Origin: Clostridiaceae bacterium
GTDB lineage: Bacteria > Bacillota > Clostridia > Oscillospirales > Acutalibacteraceae
NCBI GenBank assembly: GCA_904501755.1
Contig: CAJGBV010000001.1
Span: 62,001-126,000, forward strand
DNA length: 64,000 nt
Direction of reading: 5' to 3'
The notes beneath the pieces were generated by a model. The model had not been told where the DNA came from. It did no database searches and was given only the letters and a program-made list of their open reading frames with translations. This document shows, one piece after another, positions 33,668-41,592 of this stretch; the first letter of the stretch is position 1; the number at the start of each line of letters is the position of its first letter. The translations under genes and the position numbers were made by a program.

Positions 33668-33702
33668 AAATAGCAACAGAATTTAAGTTCTGTTGCTATT
33701 TT
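33668..33702 (-). terminator. Terminator ending the glp operon
   Basis: Stem aatagcaacagaa / ttctgttgctatt with T-runs; on the minus strand it closes the glpP-to-DUF1667 unit just upstream of trpS. Confidence 0.9.
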
Positions 33703-33707
33703 GCATT

Positions 33708-34058
33708 TTACATTATGTTTTTTGTTGCAATTATATCTGTCGAGTATATATCAGAAATAATAACATCGCCTATTTTTACAGGAGCCTCTACCTGAGTGTT
33801 TCTGATAATTTCCATTATTTCTTCAATTTTATCCTTTGGAACAGCACCCAGCGTCTTAACACTTACCATAGTATCTGTTCTATTAGCAACTCTGACAATG
33901 GAAGTAACTGTTCTAAGCGGATTGGTGCACTCGGCTATTGCATAGTTTTCACCGCGTTTACAGGCATTTCCCTCTACAGTAATTATATCCGACACAATTT
34001 TTGCTTTCAACTGACAACCTCGAGGGCAAATAATACATATAATATTCTTTTCCATCAT
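33708..34058 (-). CDS. DUF1667 domain protein of the glycerol-3-phosphate operon
   Basis: Protein of 116 residues with cysteines in IICIICPRGCQLKA, GNACKRGENYAIAECTNPLRT, consistent with an iron-sulfur-binding small subunit. DUF1667 proteins are routinely encoded next to GlpA- and GlpB-like flavoproteins in Firmicutes and are thought to be part of that dehydrogenase. GGAGGAAAT precedes the ATG, which overlaps the end of the preceding flavoprotein gene. Electron acceptor unknown. Confidence 0.9.
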   Translation of the reverse strand: MMEKNIICIICPRGCQLKAKIVSDIITVEGNACKRGENYAIAECTNPLRTVTSIVRVANRTDTMVSVKTLGAVPKDKIEEIMEIIRNTQVEAPVKIGDVIISDIYSTDIIATKNIM

Positions 34059-35299
34059 ATTTCCTCCAGTTCTACAGTTACGCTTTTCTCTATCTTTTCA
34101 AGTTCTGCTTTTTTAAGGGTGATTTTTTCCATTTCACCCGGAACAGCACGTATACGCTTTTCACTTTTCAGCAAGGTTTCCCCACATTTAACATCAATTC
34201 TTACTGCACCGCAAGGCTTTGTGACCCTAAAAAACAGCGACACACTTTCAGAGTCTGTACCAAAGGACTGAGGAAGCAGATATCTTACACCGTTGCCCGC
34301 AATACTTACTGCCGTATTTTCTGTTTTGAGCTGTCCCTTTACATACATTGCGGCACCCTTTCCTGCTATTTCAGCCTCATCCGAAACATAGTCCACAAGA
34401 TCGTGTACCTGTAGCACATTACCGCAAGAAAAAATTCCCTCAACACTTGTCTGACGGTGCTGGTCTACAACTGCACCGCTTGTTATCGGGTCAATTACTA
34501 TACCCGCACCCTTTGTCAATTCGTTTTCAGGAATAAGTCCAACAGACAAAAGCAGGGTATCACATTCTATGTAGCGTTTGGTTTCTTCGATAATATGCCT
34601 GTTTTCGTCAACCTGAGCTATTGTTACACCGCTTAGTCTGTCCTTGCCGTGAATCTGTGCAACGGTAGTATTAAAATAAAGCGGTATACCGAAATCATCA
34701 AGACACTGAACTATATTTCGGGTAAGTCCACCTGAATATGACATAATTTCACAGACAGCCTCAACCTTTGTTCCTTCAAGAGTCATTCTTCTTGCCATTA
34801 TAAGACCTATATCGCCCGAGCCTAAAATAACAGCCTTTTTACCAACCTTATAACCCTCAATATTAACAAGCTTCTGTGCAGTTCCCGCACTGTAAACGCC
34901 TGAAGGTCGGCTTCCTGCAATATTGAGTGCTCCTCTGCTTCGCTCTCTGCAGCCCATAGCAAGTATAACCGCCTTTGCCTGTATCTCAAGAACTCCATTT
35001 TTATTTACGGCAGTTACAACTCTATCCTTTGTCACACCTATTACAGTTGTTTCGCAAAGAACCTCTATATTTCTTAGCTTCACCATTTCCTCATAATGAG
35101 CCGCATATTCAGGGCCCGTCAGTTCTTTACCAAGCTTATGAAGGCCGAAACCGCTATGTATACACTGGCGTAAAATTCCGCCTGCCTGCTTTTCTCTGTC
35201 AAGCACCAGTATATCCCTTATACCGCTGTCATACGCTGCACAGGCAGCGGCAAGACCGGCAGGGCCACCACCTATAATTACAATATCGTGTTTTTCCAT
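34055..35299 (-). CDS. GlpB-like FAD/NAD(P)-dependent oxidoreductase
   Basis: Flavoprotein of 414 residues with two dinucleotide folds: FAD site DIVIIGGGPAGLAAACAAYD at the N terminus and NAD site AVILGSGDIGLIMARRMT near residue 155; a redox region QAGGILRQCIHSGFG follows the first fold. This is the second subunit accompanying GlpA-like dehydrogenases in many Firmicutes and would pass electrons from glycerol-3-phosphate oxidation. AGAGGTAGA precedes the ATG. It lies 10 bases after the GlpA-like gene and overlaps DUF1667. Confidence 0.9.
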   Translation of the reverse strand: MEKHDIVIIGGGPAGLAAACAAYDSGIRDILVLDREKQAGGILRQCIHSGFGLHKLGKELTGPEYAAHYEEMVKLRNIEVLCETTVIGVTKDRVVTAVNKNGVLEIQAKAVILAMGCRERSRGALNIAGSRPSGVYSAGTAQKLVNIEGYKVGKKAVILGSGDIGLIMARRMTLEGTKVEAVCEIMSYSGGLTRNIVQCLDDFGIPLYFNTTVAQIHGKDRLSGVTIAQVDENRHIIEETKRYIECDTLLLSVGLIPENELTKGAGIVIDPITSGAVVDQHRQTSVEGIFSCGNVLQVHDLVDYVSDEAEIAGKGAAMYVKGQLKTENTAVSIAGNGVRYLLPQSFGTDSESVSLFFRVTKPCGAVRIDVKCGETLLKSEKRIRAVPGEMEKITLKKAELEKIEKSVTVELEEI

Positions 35300-35308
35300 A
35301 TTCTACCT

Positions 35309-36742
35309 CTATAGCTTTCCTGAAAGAATTTCAGAAGCCTTTCCTTTTTTTGTAATTTGTTCCATAGGAATACCCGTTTCTTCGCTTAAAATTCTCATTA
35401 GCGTAGGTACACAAAATCCGCCCTGACATCTGCCCATAGAGCTTCTTGTACGCCTTTTAATACCATCAATATCACAGGGGCGTGGCTCTCTGCGAATTGC
35501 CGCCCGTATTTCCCCCTCTGTAACCTGTTCACATCTGCAAACCATTTTACCGTAAAGGGAATTCTTCTTTATAAATTCATTCTTTTCATCAGTGCTCATT
35601 TTGGAAAAGAAATTAGGGTCATCCATTTCTCCGTCCCAATTTTGCTTTGCTATAAGCTCAAGTCCGTCAGACTTAAGCTCATCCACGGCATACTGCGCAA
35701 TAGCCACACAGCTTGTAAGTCCGGGAGAATCAATAGCGGCAATATTAAATAGTCCATCAACTTTCTTGCTGGGTTCAATAATAAAATCTCCTGAAGAAAT
35801 TGAAGCACGAACACCTGTAAAGGATGTAATTACTGCTCTATAATCCACCTTTTCACTGCTAAGACCTGCTTTTCTTTTTATAGTTTCAAGGCCCTGAGCA
35901 GTTGTATCGGTAAATTCAGGTGAATCAACTGCTTCGGCAGTAGGTCCTACAAGCAAATTGCCGTGAACAGTAGGTGTAACCAAGACGCCTTTTCCCGATT
36001 TCGTAGGAATCTGAAATATTGTATGCTTTACCAGGTTTCCCTCTGTTTTATCAAGCAACATATATTCACCTTTTCTGGCAATTATCTCTATACTGTCGTC
36101 CCCGCAAAGTGAGGCTATTTTTCCGCTAAGGCAACCCGCACAGTTGATTATACGCTTAGCCTCTGCTCTTTCACCCTCAACGGAAGAAATTACAAAGATA
36201 CTGTCGTTTTTATCAATATGGGCAACCTCGAAATTTCGCCTGAGTTCAACTCCGTTCTTCATGGCATTTCCCACAGCAGCTATACATAGCTCATAGGGCG
36301 AAATAATACCTGCCGTCCGAGATACCAAAACCTTGGTAATTTTCTCGGACAAAGCAGGCTCTTCTTCTCTCGCTTTATCTCCCGAAATGATTTCAACTTG
36401 GGGTATGTTATTTTTTATAGCCCTTTCATGAAGTGCATCAAGCTCTTTTTCGCCCTCACTGTCAAAGGCACAAACAAAAGAGCCGTTATTTAAAATAGGT
36501 ACCTTAAGCTTTTCTGCCGCTTCATAAAGAAGAGGTACTCCTCTACTGTTCATAAGTGCTTTCAAGGTATCGGGGTCAGGGTCAAATCCGCCGTGAACAA
36601 TCCCGCTGTTTGCCTTACTCGCACCGCAAGAAACATCATTTTCTTTTTCAATAAGCAGTATGTTAAGGTTATATTTAGACAGTTCTCTTGCCGTAAAAGC
36701 ACCTATAACACCTGCACCTATAATTGCTATATCATATACCAT
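35309..36742 (-). CDS. Glycerol-3-phosphate dehydrogenase-like FAD oxidoreductase (GlpA-like)
   Basis: Flavoprotein of 477 residues. N-terminal DAO-type FAD fold: IAIIGAGVIGAFTARELSKY and SCGASKANSGIVHGGFD. The C-terminal domain is a BFD-like [2Fe-2S] module with CRCEQVTEGEI and GRCQGGFCVP, so the four cysteines CxC-x31-36-Cx4C are present. This architecture matches anaerobic GlpA-type dehydrogenases that convert sn-glycerol 3-phosphate to DHAP. GGGGGAGA precedes the ATG. Its operon is headed by glpP, which supports the substrate. Confidence 0.92.
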   Translation of the reverse strand: MVYDIAIIGAGVIGAFTARELSKYNLNILLIEKENDVSCGASKANSGIVHGGFDPDPDTLKALMNSRGVPLLYEAAEKLKVPILNNGSFVCAFDSEGEKELDALHERAIKNNIPQVEIISGDKAREEEPALSEKITKVLVSRTAGIISPYELCIAAVGNAMKNGVELRRNFEVAHIDKNDSIFVISSVEGERAEAKRIINCAGCLSGKIASLCGDDSIEIIARKGEYMLLDKTEGNLVKHTIFQIPTKSGKGVLVTPTVHGNLLVGPTAEAVDSPEFTDTTAQGLETIKRKAGLSSEKVDYRAVITSFTGVRASISSGDFIIEPSKKVDGLFNIAAIDSPGLTSCVAIAQYAVDELKSDGLELIAKQNWDGEMDDPNFFSKMSTDEKNEFIKKNSLYGKMVCRCEQVTEGEIRAAIRREPRPCDIDGIKRRTRSSMGRCQGGFCVPTLMRILSEETGIPMEQITKKGKASEILSGKL

Positions 36743-36754
36743 ATCTATTTCTCC

Positions 36755-36784
36755 CCCAAAAATACAGAGCGGTAATTCCGCTCT
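36755..36784 (-). terminator. Weak hairpin between the mgtC-like gene and glpA-like gene
   Basis: Stem agagcgg / ccgctct (36766-36784) overlaps the MgtC stop; the minus strand continues GTATTTTTGGGGG. It may reduce read-through within the operon. Confidence 0.5.
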
Positions 36785-37448
36785 ATATTTTTTCTATTTT
36801 TTTAATACTTGTATCGGTAAGCAGTGACGCAATAACAAGGTCGGCAGTATTTTCGTCCGAATCAACCACGCTTACTATAACACTTAAATCCTCCTGTCGT
36901 TCCATTGAAGCAACATGGAAAGCGCTCTCTGTTATATATTTATAGGCATTTCCGAAATCCTCGGGATTTTCAGGATAAATTCTGATTTTGCAAATCTTTT
37001 CCTTGCTTTTATTCTGCAACATTCTTGTAACGGGACGCAATGCAAGCATAACACCGATAATAATAACCGCCATTACAATACTTACAAAATAATAACCCGA
37101 GCCTATTATCAGTCCAAGACAGGCGGTTGCCCAAAGTCCCGCCGCAGTAGTAAGACCGCGTATACGCTTTCCGTGAACAAGAATACATCCGGCACCCAAA
37201 AAACCTATTCCGCTTACCACCTGAGCACCGATTCGCATTACATCTCCGCCGAAATCCTCAACAATAAGCTGACTCATTACCATAACTCCCGCACTGCCAA
37301 GACACACAAGGATATGCGTTCTGAGTCCGGCATCATGATTTGTTCCTGAGCGCTCAACACCGATTATGCCTCCAAGAATTACAGCAACAATAAATCTCAC
37401 AATTATATCAAGAGCGTTCGAAGGAAACATACTAAAAAAGTCAGACAT
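36783..37448 (-). CDS. MgtC/SapB family membrane protein
   Basis: Protein of 221 residues. The N-terminal part has four to five helices with family motifs GGIIGVERSGTNHDAGLRTHILV (in part: GGIIGVERSGTNHDAG), QVVSGIGFLGAGCI and GLTTAAGLWATACLGLI. A C-terminal cytosolic ACT-like region follows (about 140-221). MgtC relatives affect magnesium and ATP homeostasis by inhibiting the F-ATPase or act as transport regulators. It overlaps the glpP stop by 8 bases and so is embedded in the glp operon, an unusual place for it. Confidence 0.92.
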   Translation of the reverse strand: MSDFFSMFPSNALDIIVRFIVAVILGGIIGVERSGTNHDAGLRTHILVCLGSAGVMVMSQLIVEDFGGDVMRIGAQVVSGIGFLGAGCILVHGKRIRGLTTAAGLWATACLGLIIGSGYYFVSIVMAVIIIGVMLALRPVTRMLQNKSKEKICKIRIYPENPEDFGNAYKYITESAFHVASMERQEDLSVIVSVVDSDENTADLVIASLLTDTSIKKIEKI

Positions 37449-38001
37449 ACCACAAATCTTCCTTTCCTGTCGAAACTGCCGAAGCTCCGCTGGAGAGGGC
37501 TTCGGTTATTTCAGCCTTACTTTCAATAAGACCGCCTGCAATAACAGGAATACCGCGAGAAGCAAAACGGGAAATAACCTTTCCGATAACACCGGGAATA
37601 ATCTCTATGAAATCAGGAGAGCAAACCGAAAGCATTTCCTCAATACTCTCAATTCCCTGAGAATCCAGAGCAAAGAAACGCTGTACCGTAATAAGCCCCA
37701 TATCCTTAGCCTGACGTATAAGCTTACCTCTTGTGCTTATGATTCCGTCAACGCCCAAATTTGCAAGGAACTGAATTCCTGTTTTATCACTGGCAATTCC
37801 ATCGGCAAGGTCAATATGAACAAGTATATACTTTCCCGCACCGTGCACTGCTTCAATATCCTCCTTTATTGTAAGAAGATCAGCCTTCATATGCACAAGA
37901 ATCTCTGCAGGAGATTTAAGTGCCTTGGAAAGCTCAGAAGCATGTACCGTTGCTATAACGGGAAATTGTTCAAGAGAATCTTTAAACTCATTTAAGGTCA
38001 T
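37441..38001 (-). CDS. glpP: Glycerol-3-phosphate responsive antiterminator GlpP
   Basis: RNA-binding antiterminator of 186 residues with a TIM-barrel fold; with glycerol 3-phosphate bound it prevents premature termination in glp leaders. Family sequences visible: FPVIATVHASELSKAL at the start, YILVHIDLADGIASDKTGIQFL, GIISTRGKLIRQAKDMGL, then IEIIPGVIGKVI and PVIAGGLIESKAEI. The ATG at 38001 has AAAGGTGAT upstream; the frame also extends 26 codons through the leader hairpin, without support. Its own gene lies right behind a terminator-like leader, suggesting autoregulation. Confidence 0.94.
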   Translation of the reverse strand: MTLNEFKDSLEQFPVIATVHASELSKALKSPAEILVHMKADLLTIKEDIEAVHGAGKYILVHIDLADGIASDKTGIQFLANLGVDGIISTRGKLIRQAKDMGLITVQRFFALDSQGIESIEEMLSVCSPDFIEIIPGVIGKVISRFASRGIPVIAGGLIESKAEITEALSSGASAVSTGKEDLWYV

Positions 38002-38019
38002 AAAAATCACCTTTTTCCA

Positions 38020-38075
38020 AAAAAATAAAAAAAGACGCAAAAAACCACAGGGTTCAACCTGTAGCTTTTGCATCT
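38020..38075 (-). promoter_or_regulatory. Leader terminator/antiterminator of the glp operon (likely GlpP target)
   Basis: On the minus strand a long hairpin forms between agatgcaaaa (38075-38066) and ttttgcgtct (38042-38033), with an inner tacagg-ttgaa-ccctgt stem, followed by TTTTTTTATTTTTTT. It lies between a strong promoter (38126-38098) and the glpP start, so the operon RNA must read through it. This is the layout of GlpP-controlled leaders. It can also end transcription coming from mscL. Confidence 0.75.
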
Positions 38076-38097
38076 CCATAACTCATTCAGCGAAAAT

Positions 38098-38126
38098 ATT
38101 CTAACACATATTTATTATATTGTCAA
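38098..38126 (-). promoter_or_regulatory. Consensus promoter of the glp operon
   Basis: Minus strand: perfect TTGACA (38126-38121), 17-base spacer, TAGAAT (38103-38098). Transcription would start about 10-15 bases before the leader hairpin. Confidence 0.85.
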
Positions 38127-38131
38127 CACAA

Positions 38132-38596
38132 TTATTCCGCTTTTTTATCCTCTTTTAACATATCGCGGATTTCTTTAAGAACAGATATTTCATCCTCTAC
38201 GGGAGCTGCCGATTCCTCAGCCTTTTCCTCTTCTTCCTTTTTCTTGTGAAGAAGATCCTGAAGCTTCTTTTCGGCATTCATCATAACCTTAAGAGCAACA
38301 AAAATAGAGAAAGCGATAATAAGAAAATCTATTATAGACTGTAAGAATACACCGTATGTAACGGCATTTTCGGGAACAATCTCAACGCCATTTTCAACAA
38401 CTGCCTTTGAAATAACATATTTAAGGTCAGAAAGATTTCCCTGTCCTGTCATAGCACCGATAAGCGGATTAATGATGTTATTAACAAGTGCGGTTACAAT
38501 TTCCTTAAAGGCACCGCCCACAACAACACCGACAGCCATATCAAGCACATTGCCCTTCATAGCAAACTCTTTAAATTCCTGAAAAAACTTTTTCAT
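38132..38596 (-). CDS. mscL: Large-conductance mechanosensitive channel
   Basis: MscL of 154 residues, a pentameric channel that opens under hypo-osmotic stress. The first helix and pore motif read VLDMAVGVVVGGAFKEIVTALV; the second helix is LIIAFSIFVALKVMM. The cytosolic C terminus is longer and more acidic than in E. coli (KKKEEEEKAEESAAPVEDE), then ends in a helical EISVLKEIRDMLKED. The N-terminal amphipathic MKKFFQEFKEFAMKGN is standard. Promoter TTGATT-N17-TACAAT lies upstream. Confidence 0.95.
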   Translation of the reverse strand: MKKFFQEFKEFAMKGNVLDMAVGVVVGGAFKEIVTALVNNIINPLIGAMTGQGNLSDLKYVISKAVVENGVEIVPENAVTYGVFLQSIIDFLIIAFSIFVALKVMMNAEKKLQDLLHKKKEEEEKAEESAAPVEDEISVLKEIRDMLKEDKKAE

Positions 38597-38632
38597 TTAA
38601 GTTTCCCCCAACGTATTTAATTTTATGTCGTC

Positions 38633-38661
38633 ATTGTACCACAGACTTCTCAAGAAATCAA
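38633..38661 (-). promoter_or_regulatory. Promoter of mscL
   Basis: Minus strand TTGATT (38661-38656), 17-base spacer, TACAAT (38638-38633), 37 bases before the mscL ATG. Confidence 0.6.
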
Positions 38662-38662
38662 T

Positions 38663-38690
38663 AAAAACCGCAGAAATTTCTGCGGTTTTT
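38663..38690 (-). terminator. Terminator after the Gfo/Idh/MocA gene
   Basis: Palindromic stem aaaaaccgcagaaa / tttctgcggttttt with T-run; closes the 38695-41462 minus operon. Confidence 0.92.
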
Positions 38691-38694
38691 ATTA

Positions 38695-39864
38695 TTAGAC
38701 TCTACCGTAAGAAGAGCTATTATCTTCAAATACTTCTACAGTATCCTTTTTTGCCTTTGAGCCTTTTACCCTTTTCATAAGCTCTGATTTATAAAGTTCG
38801 GCATCAAAAGGAATTTCAATCTCTTTATTAAGAAAATCCGAAAGATGCATAGCGTTTGATAAAATCAGTCCGTTTATACCCTCTCTGCCGTCAGCAACAA
38901 GCTCACCCTTTGAGAGAATTTTATCGGCAAAGGCATTGAGAACCCCTACATGAGCAGTGTGCTGTCCATCGGTTTCTACTTCGATTTCCTTTACGGGAAT
39001 AGCAGCAAAGGGTCTTTGATTTGTAGCAGAAAATTCCTGCTCAGTCATTTCAAACTCCCAAACCCTGAGTTTTCCGTCCTCCACAACAAGCTTTGCCTTA
39101 TCCATCTGTATTTCAAATCTGTTTGAGCCGCATCCGTCACCGGTGGTGGTAATAAACGTACCTGTTGCACCATTTTCGTACTCTACATAAGCGGTAACAT
39201 CATCCTCAACCTCAATATCGTGCCATTTACCATATTTAAGCTTTGCGTGTACTTTAACAGGCATACCGCATATCCATTGCCATAAATCAAGCTGATGAGG
39301 ACACTGATTAAGCAGAACTCCTCCGCCCTCTCCTGCCCAGGTAGCGCGCCAATCTCCTGAGTTATAATAAGCCTGAGATCGATACCAGTTTGTTATAAGC
39401 CAGTTAGTTCTTCTTATTTGTCCGTATTTCCCCGATTTGACAAGCTCACGCATCTTCCTGTAAAGACAGTTTGTTCGCTGATTAAACATCATACCGAATA
39501 CAACATCGGGATTTTCATCAGCCACAGCATTCATTTCTTCAACCTGCTGAGTATAAACTCCTGCGGGCTTTTCCACCATAACGTGTATTCCCTTTTTCAT
39601 ACTCATTATAGCAAGGTTTGTATGGTCATAATGAGGTACAGCCACAAGACAAGCATCAATTTTTTTGCTGTCCAGCATTTCCTCTGCAGAACTAAAATAG
39701 CTTACATCCTCTCCAAACACACCCTTAGCGGCTTCAAGACGACTATCCTTTATATCTGCTATAGCAGTTAGCACAACATCGGGACACTTGCCATTAAAAA
39801 CATTATCCGCGTGAGCACTTCCCATATTACCGTAACCGATTATACCAAGTCTTATTTTCTCCAT
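38695..39864 (-). CDS. Gfo/Idh/MocA family oxidoreductase
   Basis: NAD(P)-dependent dehydrogenase of 389 residues acting on a sugar, inositol or related compound. The N-terminal Rossmann fold has RLGIIGYGNMGSAHADNV, the EKP motif is MVEKPAGVYTQQVEE, and the catalytic His region is LLNQCPHQLDLWQWICG. The C-terminal alpha/beta domain binds substrate. AAAGGAG precedes the ATG. It is the last of three genes with two sugar-phosphate isomerase-like enzymes, a combination typical of sugar or inositol interconversion modules. Confidence 0.93.
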   Translation of the reverse strand: MEKIRLGIIGYGNMGSAHADNVFNGKCPDVVLTAIADIKDSRLEAAKGVFGEDVSYFSSAEEMLDSKKIDACLVAVPHYDHTNLAIMSMKKGIHVMVEKPAGVYTQQVEEMNAVADENPDVVFGMMFNQRTNCLYRKMRELVKSGKYGQIRRTNWLITNWYRSQAYYNSGDWRATWAGEGGGVLLNQCPHQLDLWQWICGMPVKVHAKLKYGKWHDIEVEDDVTAYVEYENGATGTFITTTGDGCGSNRFEIQMDKAKLVVEDGKLRVWEFEMTEQEFSATNQRPFAAIPVKEIEVETDGQHTAHVGVLNAFADKILSKGELVADGREGINGLILSNAMHLSDFLNKEIEIPFDAELYKSELMKRVKGSKAKKDTVEVFEDNSSSYGRV

Positions 39865-39879
39865 AATTTATATACTCCT

Positions 39880-40629
39880 TTACTTAAAGCCCATAGCCTT
39901 AAGATTATTATAGCTTCTCTTCAAACATTCAAAGGGGTCTTCACCGTAACATTCATCCTGTTCCACCAGCATATATTTTGTACCCGCTTTTTCAGCCTTG
40001 CCGAATACTCTGTCAAAATTAATATTCCCCTCACCTATAACCGCCATTTTTCTGTCAAAAGTATGGTCCTTAAGGTGAATACAGGGCACTCTGCCCGAAA
40101 GTTTTTCTATCCAGAAAGCCGGGTCAGCACCTGCCGTCTGAACCCAATATGTATCAAGAGTAAATCCTAAAAGGTCGGCAGGAAACATTTCTTCATAATG
40201 GGCAAGTATCGTCTTATTTTCATATCTTGCAAACTCGTGGGCGTGGTTATGGTACATAAGATATTTACCGTTTTCTTTAAGCACCTTAGCTGCCGACATA
40301 AACTTTTGCGCGAGTAAATCAGGAGTTTCGCCCTTTTCGACACTGAATGCAAAATGTCCTATTCCAACATAGTCACAGCCTAAAACCGAATGGACTTGCA
40401 CTACACTTTTTGTTTCTTCGGTTATTTTAACAGGCGGTGTATGGGTAATAACGCAGGAAAGACCGTTTTTGTTCAGTTCACCCTTTAGCCAGTCGGCGTC
40501 ATACTCACAGGTTCCCGAAATCTGCACATATTCATAGCCTATATCTGCAACCTTTTTTAAGGACTCGGCAAGCTCGTCTGTGGTTTTGCAAAAATCTCTT
40601 AATGTATAAAACTGAGCACCAATTCTCAT
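39880..40629 (-). CDS. Sugar phosphate isomerase/epimerase (IolE/AP-endonuclease-2 fold), first
   Basis: TIM-barrel protein of 249 residues. Metal-ligand motifs in order: GYEYVQISGTCEYD, YHNHAHEF, LGFTLDTYWVQTAGADP, CIHLKDHTFDRKMAVIGEGNINFD. These match the xylose isomerase-like TIM barrel family with a divalent metal site (Glu, Asp, His, Glu). Exact substrate unknown. It overlaps the start of the next upstream gene by one base and sits 15 bases from the dehydrogenase gene. Confidence 0.9.
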   Translation of the reverse strand: MRIGAQFYTLRDFCKTTDELAESLKKVADIGYEYVQISGTCEYDADWLKGELNKNGLSCVITHTPPVKITEETKSVVQVHSVLGCDYVGIGHFAFSVEKGETPDLLAQKFMSAAKVLKENGKYLMYHNHAHEFARYENKTILAHYEEMFPADLLGFTLDTYWVQTAGADPAFWIEKLSGRVPCIHLKDHTFDRKMAVIGEGNINFDRVFGKAEKAGTKYMLVEQDECYGEDPFECLKRSYNNLKAMGFK

Positions 40630-41462
40630 TACAGCATCCCCTTTAAAGCAACACAGGCAGCATCAAAGGCTTCATCCCCACTGCTATAGCTTGTAATTCC
40701 TATTTTAGATTCTTCCCCTGCCTGTTCAAGCGCTTCAAGTCCACTGAATACCTTCAGATGAGGCTCAACGGTAACCGCATTTCCACCGCGCTTTATATAT
40801 TCTTTTAAAATATAGGGAAGATTACCCACACCTTGTCCTGCAGGAACAACATTACCGTCATAAAGGGCATCCTTGATATGAAGATAATACACATAATCCT
40901 TAAGCATTTCATAGGCCTTAACTGTATCCTGACCGCTTTGTATAAAATTAGCAGGGTCAAATACACACTTAAGCTCAGTAAAGGTTTTGTGAAGGTCAAG
41001 ACATCTTTCTGCAATATCTCCATATATACCCTTTTCATTTTCGTGGCAAAGATTTACACCATACTGTTCTGCCACTTCAAGCATTTTACCAAGACGATCA
41101 ATTACCTCTCCTCTTATATCTTTAGGAGATATGGTTTTAGGATAATAAAAGGAAAACATACGTATATTTTTCGTGTCCATAACATTAGCAATTTCACAGG
41201 TATGTCTTAGTAACTCCAGATGCCCACTAAAATCATCACATCCTATAGTGGTTTTACCTATTGGAGAGCCGATACTCCATACACAAAGACCGTTAGCATC
41301 AAGCTTTGACTTAACCTCCTTAGCCTTATGGATAGAAATCTCCGATACATTTGTACCATCTACATTACGAATCTCAAGCCCCTGAAGTTTATTTCGTTTC
41401 ATGGCGAGTATTTGACTGTCAATCAAAGGACTTGCTTCGTCTGCAAAAGCATAAATATTCAT
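40629..41462 (-). CDS. Sugar phosphate isomerase/epimerase, second
   Basis: TIM-barrel isomerase-like protein of about 277 residues, only distantly like its neighbour. Conserved pieces: LQGLEIRNVDGTNVSEI, NLCHENEKGIYGD, CVFDPANFIQSGQD and YYLHIKDALYDGNVVPAGQG. These supply the usual metal ligands. The ATG at 41462 has AGAGGTG 6 bases upstream; a TTG two codons earlier is not needed. It is the first gene of the operon, divergent from an AraC regulator. Confidence 0.9.
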   Translation of the reverse strand: MNIYAFADEASPLIDSQILAMKRNKLQGLEIRNVDGTNVSEISIHKAKEVKSKLDANGLCVWSIGSPIGKTTIGCDDFSGHLELLRHTCEIANVMDTKNIRMFSFYYPKTISPKDIRGEVIDRLGKMLEVAEQYGVNLCHENEKGIYGDIAERCLDLHKTFTELKCVFDPANFIQSGQDTVKAYEMLKDYVYYLHIKDALYDGNVVPAGQGVGNLPYILKEYIKRGGNAVTVEPHLKVFSGLEALEQAGEESKIGITSYSSGDEAFDAACVALKGML

Positions 41463-41592
41463 AACCAAACACCTCTTTTAATTTATATTTTTATTATAAA
41501 TCTGTTATATTTTCATATCAATTACAAATAATGCCTAAAAAACATTGCAAAAATCACTATTTGGATGTATAGTTAAAAAAGGAGATGTTTAT

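Noticed and set aside
37996..38079. N-terminal extension of GlpP from 38079
   Set aside because: It would be coded by the leader hairpin and U-tract; a proper ribosome site serves the ATG at 38001.
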